Positions 25,276-32,808 of a stretch of 63,851 nt of DNA are shown here, one piece after another. Each line of letters starts with the position of its first letter. The first letter of the stretch is position 1. Both the position numbers and the translations under genes were made by a program. Source of the DNA: B18-G4 sp032250805. Its GTDB lineage: Bacteria; Bacteroidota; Bacteroidia; Bacteroidales; B18-G4. The notes beneath the pieces were generated by a model, which searched no databases, was not told where the DNA came from, and worked only from the letters and a program-made list of their open reading frames with translations. The stretch spans positions 1 through 63,851 of the forward strand of contig JAVVEM010000017.1 in the NCBI GenBank assembly GCA_032250805.1, read 5' to 3'.

Positions 25276-27831
25276 ATGAGTGAAGGGGAAAAAATTGTTA
25301 AGGTAAATATCGAACAGCAGATGAAATCTGCGTATATTGACTATTCCATGTCGGTGATCGTTTCAAGGGCGCTTCCTGATGTGCGGGATGGTCTGAAGCC
25401 GGTGCACAGAAGGGTTTTATACGGGATGCTCGACCTGGGAGTTCTGTCGAACCGCTCATATAAGAAATCGGCCAGGATCGTTGGCGAAGTGTTGGGAAAA
25501 TACCATCCGCACGGCGATTCTTCCGTATACGATACCATGGTAAGGATGGCCCAGACATGGTCGTTGCGCTACCCGCTCGTCGACGGGCAGGGCAACTTTG
25601 GCTCCATTGATGGCGACAGCCCGGCAGCCATGCGTTATACTGAGGCCAGAATGAAGAAGATAGCTGAAGAAATGGTGGCCGATCTTGATAAGGATACGGT
25701 CGACTTCCAGCTGAACTTCGATGATACACTGAAAGAACCTACCGTATTGCCTTCGGCTATTCCAAACCTTCTGGTGAATGGTGCCTCGGGCATCGCCGTT
25801 GGGATGGCCACCAATATGGCGCCACATAACCTTACAGAAGTTGTTAATGGAATAATTGCATATATTGACAATAAGGACATTACAATACCTGAGTTAATGC
25901 AGTACATTAAGGCCCCTGATTTCCCGACAGGGGGAATTATTTATGGTTATGAAGGGGTGAAAGACGCTTTTGAAACCGGCCGCGGAAGGATCGTGATCAG
26001 GGGCGAATCGACCATTGAGGAAATGAGCAGCGGAAGAGAACGCATTGTTGTTACTTCCATCCCTTATCAGGTAAATAAGGCAGAGATGATCAAAAAAACT
26101 GCCGACCTGGTCAACGAAAAGAAGATCGAAGGCATCAGCGATATCCGCGACGAATCGGACCGTAAAGGAATGCGGATCGTGTATGAACTTAAAAGAGGTG
26201 AGATCACGAACGTTATCCTGAATAAACTTTATCAGTATACAGCCCTGCAAACATCCTTCAGTGTGAACAATATCGCCCTGGTAAAGGGGCGTCCTCAGAT
26301 GCTGAACCTCAAGGATATGATCAGGCATTATGTTGAGCACAGGCATGAAGTGCTGGTCAGAAAAACCAAATATGAACTTGACCAGGCCGAGAAACGTGCA
26401 CACATCCTTGATGGATTGCTTATTGCACTTGATAACCTCGATGCCATTATTGCACTGATCAGGGCGTCGAGGACTCCGGATGATGCCAGAAACGGCCTGA
26501 TGCAGCAATTTGAACTTACAGAAATCCAGGCCAGAGCGATCCTCGATATGCGCTTGCAGAAACTTACCGGACTTGAACGCGACAAGGTAAAGGAAGAGCA
26601 TGCCGAACTGATGAAAAAGATTGAGTTCTATAACAACATCCTTGGGGATGAACAATTGCGCATGGATATTATAAAGGAACAATTGCTTGAGATCAGGGAG
26701 AAATATGGCGATGAAAGCCGGACCAGTATCGAATATGCCGCAGATGATTTCAGGATTGAAGACACTATCCCCGATGAAGAAGTGGTACTTACCATTTCAC
26801 ATATGGGATATATCAAACGCACAAAACTTACCGAGTACCGCCGGCAGAACCGGGGGGGCAGGGGAGCACGCGGAAGTACGATCAGGGATGAAGACTTTCT
26901 TGAATATCTCTTCGTAGCCACCAACCATAATTATATGCTTTTCTTCACGGAGAAAGGTAAAGTGTTCTGGCTTAGGGTGTTTGAAATACCCGAAGGCACC
27001 AAGGCCTCAAAAGGACGGGCCATACAGAATATGATCAATATTGAGCCCGACGATAAGGTCAGGGCCTTTGTGAATGTAAAAGACCTGAAAGACGAAGAAT
27101 ATATCAATAATAATTATATTATCCTCTGTACCCAGAAGGGGACCATTAAGAAAACTTCCCTCGAAGCATACAGCCGTCCTCGTCAGAACGGGATCAATGC
27201 CATTACCATTAACGAAGGCGATGAACTTCTTGAGGCAAGGCTTACCAATGGAAACAGTGAAGTGATGATGGCCCTGAAATCAGGACGGGCCATACGCTTC
27301 AATGAAGAGAAAGTAAGGCCTATGGGCCGTAATGCCGCAGGAGTAAGGGGCATTACCCTCAGAGATGCCAAAGATAAGGTCATTGGAATGATTTGTCTCT
27401 CAGAAGGCGAAGATCATCATGTTCTTGTTGTTTCTGAGAATGGATATGGCAAAAGGTCGGAACTCAACGATTACCGGGTCACCAACAGGGGTGGCAAAGG
27501 AGTAAAAACAATCAATATTACCGAAAAAACAGGCTATCTTATTGCCATTAAGGATGTAACGGATGACGATGACCTGATGATCATCAACAAATCAGGACTG
27601 ATCATCCGTATGGGTGTCGATAGTCTGAGAGTTATGGGACGTGCAACCCAGGGAGTTAGGCTGATCAACCTCAGGGAAGATGATGCCATTGCAGCAGTTG
27701 CCAAAGTAGAATTTATTAATGGCGATGTGGTGGAAGAAGGACTGGAAGGGGAGGAGCCCGGCGAAATTGAAGCAGGAGAGGAAGGTGAGGAGCCGGAAGA
27801 AAACGAAGCAGGCCCCGAAATTGAAGCATAG
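25276..27831 (+). CDS. gyrA: DNA gyrase subunit A
   Basis: GyrA is the DNA breakage-reunion subunit of gyrase. The 851-residue protein has the winged-helix/tower core (SRALPDVRDGLKPVHRRVLYG; QGNFGSIDGDSPAAMRYTEAR with the catalytic Tyr) and the C-terminal beta-pinwheel with RRQNRGGRGARG, a GyrA-box-like motif that distinguishes it from ParC. The quinolone-resistance segment reads GKYHPHGDSSVYDTMVRMAQ, with the usual Ser at the second of the paired serines. The last 35 residues are an acidic Glu/Gly-rich tail (GEEGEEPEENEAG), probably regulatory. Single gene, divergent from clpC. Confidence 0.97.
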   Translation: MSEGEKIVKVNIEQQMKSAYIDYSMSVIVSRALPDVRDGLKPVHRRVLYGMLDLGVLSNRSYKKSARIVGEVLGKYHPHGDSSVYDTMVRMAQTWSLRYPLVDGQGNFGSIDGDSPAAMRYTEARMKKIAEEMVADLDKDTVDFQLNFDDTLKEPTVLPSAIPNLLVNGASGIAVGMATNMAPHNLTEVVNGIIAYIDNKDITIPELMQYIKAPDFPTGGIIYGYEGVKDAFETGRGRIVIRGESTIEEMSSGRERIVVTSIPYQVNKAEMIKKTADLVNEKKIEGISDIRDESDRKGMRIVYELKRGEITNVILNKLYQYTALQTSFSVNNIALVKGRPQMLNLKDMIRHYVEHRHEVLVRKTKYELDQAEKRAHILDGLLIALDNLDAIIALIRASRTPDDARNGLMQQFELTEIQARAILDMRLQKLTGLERDKVKEEHAELMKKIEFYNNILGDEQLRMDIIKEQLLEIREKYGDESRTSIEYAADDFRIEDTIPDEEVVLTISHMGYIKRTKLTEYRRQNRGGRGARGSTIRDEDFLEYLFVATNHNYMLFFTEKGKVFWLRVFEIPEGTKASKGRAIQNMINIEPDDKVRAFVNVKDLKDEEYINNNYIILCTQKGTIKKTSLEAYSRPRQNGINAITINEGDELLEARLTNGNSEVMMALKSGRAIRFNEEKVRPMGRNAAGVRGITLRDAKDKVIGMICLSEGEDHHVLVVSENGYGKRSELNDYRVTNRGGKGVKTINITEKTGYLIAIKDVTDDDDLMIINKSGLIIRMGVDSLRVMGRATQGVRLINLREDDAIAAVAKVEFINGDVVEEGLEGEEPGEIEAGEEGEEPEENEAGPEIEA

Positions 27832-27850
27832 CTTTTACTGCTTTTTGTAT

Positions 27851-27870
27851 CTTAATTACAGTTAATTAAG
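27851..27870 (+). terminator. Weak hairpin after gyrA
   Basis: CTTAATTA (27851-27858) pairs with TAATTAAG (27863-27870) around a 4-base loop; a run of seven T follows about 13 bases later. AT-only stem and displaced T tract make it a weak terminator candidate. Confidence 0.3.
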
Positions 27871-27917
27871 CCAATAATATACTTTTTTTATCCTTCAGCA
27901 AACAATTATGGCAAGAA

Positions 27918-27951
27918 TTTTGAGATATTCCTTGAGGAATTTATATTTTTG
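27918..27951 (+). promoter_or_regulatory. Promoter of the TPR protein gene
   Basis: TTTTG (27918-27922), 21-base spacer, TATTTTTG (27944-27951): a canonical Bacteroidota promoter. Transcription from about 27958 supports the ATG at 27985 over the upstream start at 27949. Confidence 0.75.
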
Positions 27952-27984
27952 TCATCAGACAATAAAACCAAAAAAAATATTGCT

Positions 27985-29136
27985 ATGAAGAAATTATTGA
28001 TCTTACTTGTGAGTGTGTTTTTGGTTGGCGGGCTTTATGCGCAAAACTCAAAACGTACAAGTGCCTTTAACTACTTTAAAAATGGTAAACTCGATAAAGC
28101 AAAGGAGTACATCGACCCCACCATTGAGCACGATAAAACAAAAGATGTTGCCAAAACATGGTACTATCGTGGCAATATCTACCTTCAGATTGCACTGACC
28201 GATAATCCCGAATACCGCGCACTTGATTCAAATGCCCTCGATGTGGCTTATGAATCCTATAAAAAGTGTCTGGAATTGGATGACAGGGGGGAGTTTACGG
28301 AAGATATCCAGCATAATTTCAGGGTTATTGCCTCGAATTACTTTAACCAGGGCGTTGCCAAATATAATGAGTCGAAGTATATTGACGCGGCAAAGAGCTT
28401 CCAGGCCACCTACGATATTACAAAGGAAATGGGAGGGACTGACACGCTTGCGCTCTCAAATGCAGCATTGTCGTATGATATTGCCGGAAAATATGAACTG
28501 GCCATTGAAAAATACAGGCAACTTGTTGAGTTGGGATTTAAAGACCCGCTTGTATATAACTCATTGGCAACTATTTATATGAATGTAAAGAAAGATACGG
28601 CTGTTGCAGAGAATTATATCAAGGAAGGCCGTAAAATCTTTCCTGAAGATTATCAGCTTCTTATTTCAGAAACAAATCTTTATCTGGGCAGGGGCGAGAA
28701 TGAAAAAGCCATTGATAATCTGGAGAAAGCCCTTGAAACCGATCCGACAAATAAAACCATCTGGTTCGCCCTTGGAACAAATTACGAAAACACCGGCGAT
28801 ACTGAAGCTGCGGCCGAAGCATATCAGAGGGCTATTGAGATCGACCCGCAATATGCTGATGCGTATTATAATATGGGAGCCATGTACAATAACAAAGCTG
28901 CTGAGATCATCGAAAAGGCCAATGAATTGCCACTCGATGCAGTTGAAGAATATAATACTGAAAAAGCAAAAGCTGATGCATATCTTAAAAAAGCACTGCC
29001 TTATCTTGAAAAATCCGATGAGTTAAATCCTGGCAATCTTGCCACCATGCAAACCCTTAAACAGATATATACCATCCTCAAGGATATGGAAAAACTGCAG
29101 GCCATTAATGAAAAGATTAAAGAAGTTACGCAATAA
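27985..29136 (+). CDS. Exported tetratricopeptide repeat protein
   Basis: The 383-residue protein starts with a signal peptide (MKKLLILLVSVFLVGGLYAQ) and consists mainly of TPR helices. The clearest repeats are near 215-300 (YLGRGENEKAIDNLEKALET, WFALGTNYENTGDTEAAAEA, YQRAIEIDPQYADAYYNMGA). Such periplasmic TPR proteins are common in Bacteroidota and serve as protein-binding scaffolds; no partner can be named. It is followed by a good terminator, so it is a single-gene unit. The start is set by the promoter and signal peptide. Confidence 0.88.
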   Translation: MKKLLILLVSVFLVGGLYAQNSKRTSAFNYFKNGKLDKAKEYIDPTIEHDKTKDVAKTWYYRGNIYLQIALTDNPEYRALDSNALDVAYESYKKCLELDDRGEFTEDIQHNFRVIASNYFNQGVAKYNESKYIDAAKSFQATYDITKEMGGTDTLALSNAALSYDIAGKYELAIEKYRQLVELGFKDPLVYNSLATIYMNVKKDTAVAENYIKEGRKIFPEDYQLLISETNLYLGRGENEKAIDNLEKALETDPTNKTIWFALGTNYENTGDTEAAAEAYQRAIEIDPQYADAYYNMGAMYNNKAAEIIEKANELPLDAVEEYNTEKAKADAYLKKALPYLEKSDELNPGNLATMQTLKQIYTILKDMEKLQAINEKIKEVTQ

Positions 29137-29158
29137 AATTAAACTTTAAATACTATAT

Positions 29159-29190
29159 AAAGGGGAGGATGTGCTTTTATCCTTCCCTTT
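29159..29190 (+). terminator. Intrinsic terminator after the TPR gene
   Basis: AAAGGGGAGGAT (29159-29170) and ATCCTTCCCTTT (29179-29190) form a 12-base-pair stem with one G-U pair around an 8-base loop. Confidence 0.85.
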
Positions 29191-29237
29191 ATTTAGGATA
29201 TTGTTAGTTAACATAATATTAATTATCGGACAACTAA

Positions 29238-29559
29238 AGCAAATTCCGTAATACGCAAGTATTTAACATAAAATAAGTTATCGCGACGCCAGTCCGATAA
29301 CGATATATTTTATGTTAAGGAATTTGCGTTGATCGGGAACCGGGCTGTAATACGCAGGTATTTAATATGAAATAAATTATCGCGACGNNNNNNNNNNNNN
29401 NNNNNNNNNNNNNNNNNNNNNNNNNNNNNNNNNNNNNNNNNNNNNNNNNNNNNNNNNNNNNNNNNNNNNNNNNNNNNNNNNNNNNNNCGATAACGACATA
29501 TTTTATGTTAAGGAATTTGCGTTGATTGAGAACCGGGCTGTAATAAGTCTGTTATCGCG
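29238..29559. repeat. Tandem array of a ~99-bp unit, each unit an imperfect palindrome
   Basis: Unit A (29249-29347) and unit B (from 29348) start TAATACGCA and repeat with a 99-base period. A truncated last unit begins at 29541 (TAATAAGTCTG) and ends TTATCGCG at 29559. In each unit CGCAA...TTAACATAAAATA...TTATCG on the left is matched in reverse by CGATAA...TATTTTATGTTAA...TTGCG on the right, giving arms of about 34 bases. A conserved tail GAACCGGGCTG closes each unit. The array contains the assembly gap, so the copy number is unknown. No transposase is adjacent. Confidence 0.85.
29388..29487. other. Assembly gap (100 N)
   Basis: Exactly 100 undetermined bases inside the palindromic repeat array. 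The round number suggests a scaffolding placeholder rather than a measured length; the repeat itself is the likely reason the assembly broke. Confidence 0.98.
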
Positions 29560-29703
29560 AAATATCCATTCGCCACGGCATTTGCTAATGCGTAGCTCAG
29601 GATCGAGCATATACTTTAAGGCTATGGCGCCCATGAGGATAATAATTTGTGGATCGATGATCTCAATCTGCCTGTGTAAGTAAGGCATTCAGCTTGCAGC
29701 CTC
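29560..29703 (-). pseudogene. Uracil-DNA glycosylase (family 4/5-like) remnant
   Basis: The minus strand encodes PYLHRQIEIIDPQIIILMGA followed by a short segment ending RGEWI, the middle part of UDG family 4/5-type proteins (PYLxxQIxxIxPxxIxxLGxxA ... RGxW). The N-terminal GExPG active-site region and the C-terminal HPSxxLR motif are missing. Just before PYL the frame is interrupted by TGA (29691-29689); shifting by one base gives AEC, close to the expected cluster-ligand Cys, so a nonsense or frameshift mutation broke it. At 29559 the palindromic repeat array begins directly after WIF. From 29704 to 29853 I see nothing else. Confidence 0.72.
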
Positions 29704-29853
29704 ACCGGGGCATGGTCAATTCGTGCATGACTGGTTTATTGATTTAAACAAATTTACAAAAACCAATGCAAAGAATTCTGGCTTTTATATCTAATTTGTT
29801 TTATATTTATGGCTTGAAAGCCTAATAAATAATGTTTAACTAAATCCATTGAC

Positions 29854-31680
29854 ATGAAAAAAATCTTACTCTTACTGCTTATTGCCAGCCTTAGCCTGAA
29901 CGTGGGCGCGCAATATGAGCAATCGAAGATCAAAGGACCACGCCTGGAGCGGGTAGAAATTCATCCGGGATACGTATCTGACTATTCAGGAGCTGTGGTT
30001 GGTCAGAAATTGTATGATAATGTAACCATTGGAACGACCTGGTATGACGCGCAATCCATGAACTATGGCAATGCCATGCAACGCATGTGGGCATATGATG
30101 ATGGCACCGTGGGTGCAAGCTGGACTTGCGCCGGACAGGACCTTGTACCGAACAGGGGTATCGGTTATAACTATTATGACGGTACGGAATGGGGAACACC
30201 CGACCTTCATGTTGGCCCTGAAGACCGTCATGGCACCACCTGTTATTCTCCCTGGGGCGAAAACGGGGAAATTGCCTGTACCTATCAGTATGTTGCCAAC
30301 GAAAGCCCCATCCACTTCTTTCGCAGGGAGATGAAAGGCGAAGGCGACTGGATTCAGACCTCATTGTATGGCCCGGCAGATGTATCCCTGGTATGGCAAT
30401 CAATGGCAACCAGCGGCCCGAATCTTGAATATATTCATTTGCTGGCTTACACCTACGATACTGAATATATGGGACAGCCCAATGCCCTTCTCTATTACCG
30501 CTCGGATGATGGAGGCGAAAGCTGGACGGATGGCGTAATCATCGATGGCCTTGGCGAAGATTACATCGAAAGCATTAATGCCCTTTCCTATAACTGGTCA
30601 AACCCCGTTGGCAATAATATTGCCTTTACCTACGGCTTTGATGAATGGGGCGGCTGGGTGTTTAAATCTCCCGATAATGGTGATACCTGGGAACGAATAA
30701 CGGTGATGGAAAGCCCCTTTGACCCTTTCGATCCTCCTACCGATACCGAAGTATTCGGTCTTAGCATTGGCTCCTCTTCCGTTGCACTCGATTCCGACGC
30801 AAAAGCCCATGTGGTGTTCTCAAGAATGCTGCAAGTTATTGAAGGAGGTGCCTGGGGTTATTATCCGCTCAATTCCGACGGACTGATCTACTGGAATGAG
30901 GATATGGAGCCCCTGGATACAACGATCATCAGTTCAACCGGACTTCAGAATCTTGAAGATGGCGGTTACCTGTGCTCATATGTGTTTGGATACGACCCCT
31001 CTGTGGGCGTTGAGATCCCCTCAGGCCAGCCAAACTATGCCAACGCCATGTGCGGATTCCCGGTGATCTCTATCGATGCACAGGACAATATATTTGTGTC
31101 GTCAAGCAATATTGCTCCCGAGTACAGCAATGGTGAGCACCTTTACCGGCATATTATTGCAAACAGCTCGTTTGATGGCGGCCTTACCTGGAACGGCATG
31201 ATCGACCTGAATGATGACATTCAGTTTATCTTTTCTGAATGCGCATTTCCCGTTATGTCTCCTGTTGTCGACAATACGATTTATTTCCTATTCCAGGCAG
31301 ATGGGATGCCCGGCACTTTTGAATGGCCCAATGAACAGGCTGAAGCTGTCGAGAACGAAATGATCATGATGAGCGTTCCCAAGAGTGTATTTGTCGGGAT
31401 TGATGAGAATGAAAATGTGCTCAACTTTGAACTGTCAGACCTCTATCCCAACCCGGCCAATTCTTCTGTATTGTTCAATGTGTCACTCGAAGGTACTGCC
31501 AACGTACAGGTGCAACTCACCAATATGACCGGACAAAAGGTTCAATCCATAATTATGGGTAATTTGTCGCAGGGCAGCCACCGTATAAACCTCGATGTTT
31601 CAGACATGACGGCAGGCATATATAATGTTGTGGTTATTGTTGACGGACAAACAGCCGGCAGAAAACTGATCGTGCATTAG
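29854..31680 (+). CDS. Secreted BNR/Asp-box beta-propeller-like protein with T9SS sorting domain
   Basis: The 608-residue protein has a signal peptide (MKKILLLLLIASLSLNVGAQ) and at least three Asp-box motifs (RSDDGGESW, KSPDNGDTW, NSSFDGGLTW), the hairpin signature of sialidase-like propellers. No catalytic sialidase set (FRIP, Arg triad) is evident, so it is more likely a binding or surface protein. The last 80 or so residues (LSDLYPNPANSSVLFNVSLE ... AGIYNVVVIVDGQTAGRKLIV) are a type A T9SS sorting domain. It is a single gene ended by a bidirectional terminator. Confidence 0.88.
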   Translation: MKKILLLLLIASLSLNVGAQYEQSKIKGPRLERVEIHPGYVSDYSGAVVGQKLYDNVTIGTTWYDAQSMNYGNAMQRMWAYDDGTVGASWTCAGQDLVPNRGIGYNYYDGTEWGTPDLHVGPEDRHGTTCYSPWGENGEIACTYQYVANESPIHFFRREMKGEGDWIQTSLYGPADVSLVWQSMATSGPNLEYIHLLAYTYDTEYMGQPNALLYYRSDDGGESWTDGVIIDGLGEDYIESINALSYNWSNPVGNNIAFTYGFDEWGGWVFKSPDNGDTWERITVMESPFDPFDPPTDTEVFGLSIGSSSVALDSDAKAHVVFSRMLQVIEGGAWGYYPLNSDGLIYWNEDMEPLDTTIISSTGLQNLEDGGYLCSYVFGYDPSVGVEIPSGQPNYANAMCGFPVISIDAQDNIFVSSSNIAPEYSNGEHLYRHIIANSSFDGGLTWNGMIDLNDDIQFIFSECAFPVMSPVVDNTIYFLFQADGMPGTFEWPNEQAEAVENEMIMMSVPKSVFVGIDENENVLNFELSDLYPNPANSSVLFNVSLEGTANVQVQLTNMTGQKVQSIIMGNLSQGSHRINLDVSDMTAGIYNVVVIVDGQTAGRKLIVH

Positions 31681-31729
31681 CACATCGGTTTAGTATGGTG
31701 ATTTACTGAATTAAAATAGCTTAAACGGC

Positions 31730-31770
31730 AAAAGAGGCTGTCCTGGCAATTGACAAGGCAGCCTCTTTTT
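31730..31770. terminator. Bidirectional intrinsic terminator between convergent genes
   Basis: AAAAGAGGCTG (31730-31740) and CAGCCTCTTTT (31759-31769) form an 11-base-pair stem with an 18-base loop; A and T runs on the two sides allow termination in both directions. Confidence 0.9.
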
Positions 31771-31808
31771 ATAATCTTTACTAATCTGTAAATGAATACA
31801 GTGAGAAA

Positions 31809-32489
31809 TTATGCAACGTCCATCAACAAAAAATGAATTTTAAAGGTGTTCATGCATTCCTTTTCGCATTCCTCGGTTGCTTTGGCGCATTTCTTTTCTA
31901 ATTCTTCACACTTTTCCTTTTCGGCTTCGGCAATTTTTTCGCCCTGGCATTTTTCAGTAGCTTCTTTGCAGTTGCTTATTTCAGGGCATTTGTTAGCCAT
32001 GACTTCTTCGGATGGTGTTTCCTCGCTGGCTTTGGCCTTGTGGGCACCCATATGGCTGCATGTTTCTTCATGCCTGGCGTGCATTTTTGCGTAAAGACCG
32101 TCGAGATATTCCTTATGATTGTTGGCGATGGCCGTCAATGCATCAAAATCGGCTTTGTTTTCCTCCATAAACTTATCCTTGCCCTGCGGACACATTTTTG
32201 TATGGTCGATCCCGGCAAATTTTTCGCGAATACCTGCAATGATCATTTTGTCCTCTTCACTAAGCTTTGAATCAAACTCAGTCCTGGCCGGCATCAACCC
32301 TTCCATAAATTTATCGTGGCTTGCTTCGGCATTCATTTTATCGCAACCACCTTTTTTAATCACTTCAGTACATTCTTCCTCATGATCATCAGTAAAGCAT
32401 TTTCCTTCGCCCCAGATCGAATATGCAATGAATACAATTGCTGCTGCAGCGATAAGGGTGATAATAACGGTTATTACAGTTTTTTTCAT
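31809..32489 (-). CDS. Cys/His/Met-rich membrane-anchored periplasmic protein, unknown
   Basis: Not recognised. The 226-residue protein has one N-terminal membrane segment or uncleaved signal (residues 3-25), then a soluble acidic helical region with 12 Cys (31, 40, 49, 100, 144, 168, 174, 181, 194, 201, 208, 212), 9 His and many Met. Residues 66-92 (MPARTEFDSKLSEEDKMIIA...) resemble the helical pattern of Spy/CpxP-type periplasmic proteins, but the LTxxQ motif is absent. The C-terminal part is a Glu/Lys coiled coil with Cys at seven-residue spacing (174/181, 194/201/208). I infer metal or thiol stress binding. An 18-base palindrome overlaps its promoter. Confidence 0.8.
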   Translation of the reverse strand: MKKTVITVIITLIAAAAIVFIAYSIWGEGKCFTDDHEEECTEVIKKGGCDKMNAEASHDKFMEGLMPARTEFDSKLSEEDKMIIAGIREKFAGIDHTKMCPQGKDKFMEENKADFDALTAIANNHKEYLDGLYAKMHARHEETCSHMGAHKAKASEETPSEEVMANKCPEISNCKEATEKCQGEKIAEAEKEKCEELEKKCAKATEECEKECMNTFKIHFLLMDVA

Positions 32490-32520
32490 CTTCTTTGGTT
32501 TAAGTTATTTTTTCAGTGCA

Positions 32521-32550
32521 CAAATATAGATAAGTTTTCATATGAAAACT
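32521..32550 (-). promoter_or_regulatory. Promoter with perfect 18-bp palindromic operator
   Basis: On the minus strand a TATATTTG box (32528-32521) is preceded, four bases away, by the perfect palindrome AGTTTTCATATGAAAACT (32533-32550). The palindrome fills the spacer and -33 zone, where MerR-type activators or dimeric repressors bind. No TTG -33 element is visible, suggesting dependence on a regulator. It serves the Cys-rich protein gene. Confidence 0.65.
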
Positions 32551-32660
32551 GATATCCATCACTGATGTGCATACGTATAAAAATGGATGCATGTTCGTTA
32601 TTTTAAATCAGTGTGACCATAATTTCAGAAACGTATTGATTTGAAATTATTCAATCGGTC

Positions 32661-32684
32661 TCCTGCCCTTCTCTATTGGCAGGA
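32661..32684. other. Isolated 7-bp hairpin in a 319-base intergenic region
   Basis: TCCTGCC (32661-32667) pairs with GGCAGGA (32678-32684). No T tract follows. The region 32490-32808 otherwise contains the two divergent promoters described separately and no reading frame of note. Confidence 0.4.
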
Positions 32685-32742
32685 AGATATCCCGTTGCAG
32701 ACGTGAGATAAAGCACGGAGCATTATATGTATTCATCATGTC

Positions 32743-32772
32743 TTGCTTATTCCATTATTCTGTCTATATTTG
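32743..32772 (+). promoter_or_regulatory. Promoter of the M28 peptidase gene
   Basis: TTG (32743-32745), 19-base spacer, TATATTTG (32765-32772), 36 bases before the ATG at 32809. Confidence 0.75.
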
Positions 32773-32808
32773 AAGTAATCAAATCGTTAACAACCTATCC
32801 AAATCCCC

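Noticed and set aside
25298..25729. Long reverse-strand open frames within gyrA and clpC
   Set aside because: They are antisense shadows of well-identified genes with strong codon bias on the other strand and no protein family pattern.
29249..29347. Integron attC site or cassette array
   Set aside because: ATTTAAC fits the R'' consensus but the matching R' reads GTTAAGG rather than GTTRRRY, units follow one another without cassette genes, and no integron integrase is present.
29238..29559. CRISPR array
   Set aside because: Units are 99 bases, internally palindromic and contiguous, without unique spacers of constant length; no cas genes are in the window.
29689..29691. TGA at a cysteine position read as selenocysteine
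   Set aside because: The gene is truncated at both ends, the adjacent frame restores a Cys codon, and no SECIS-like hairpin or selenocysteine genes are seen; degradation explains it better.
29854..31680. Active sialidase
   Set aside because: Asp boxes are present, but the FRIP motif and arginine triad are not evident; Asp boxes also occur in non-catalytic propellers.
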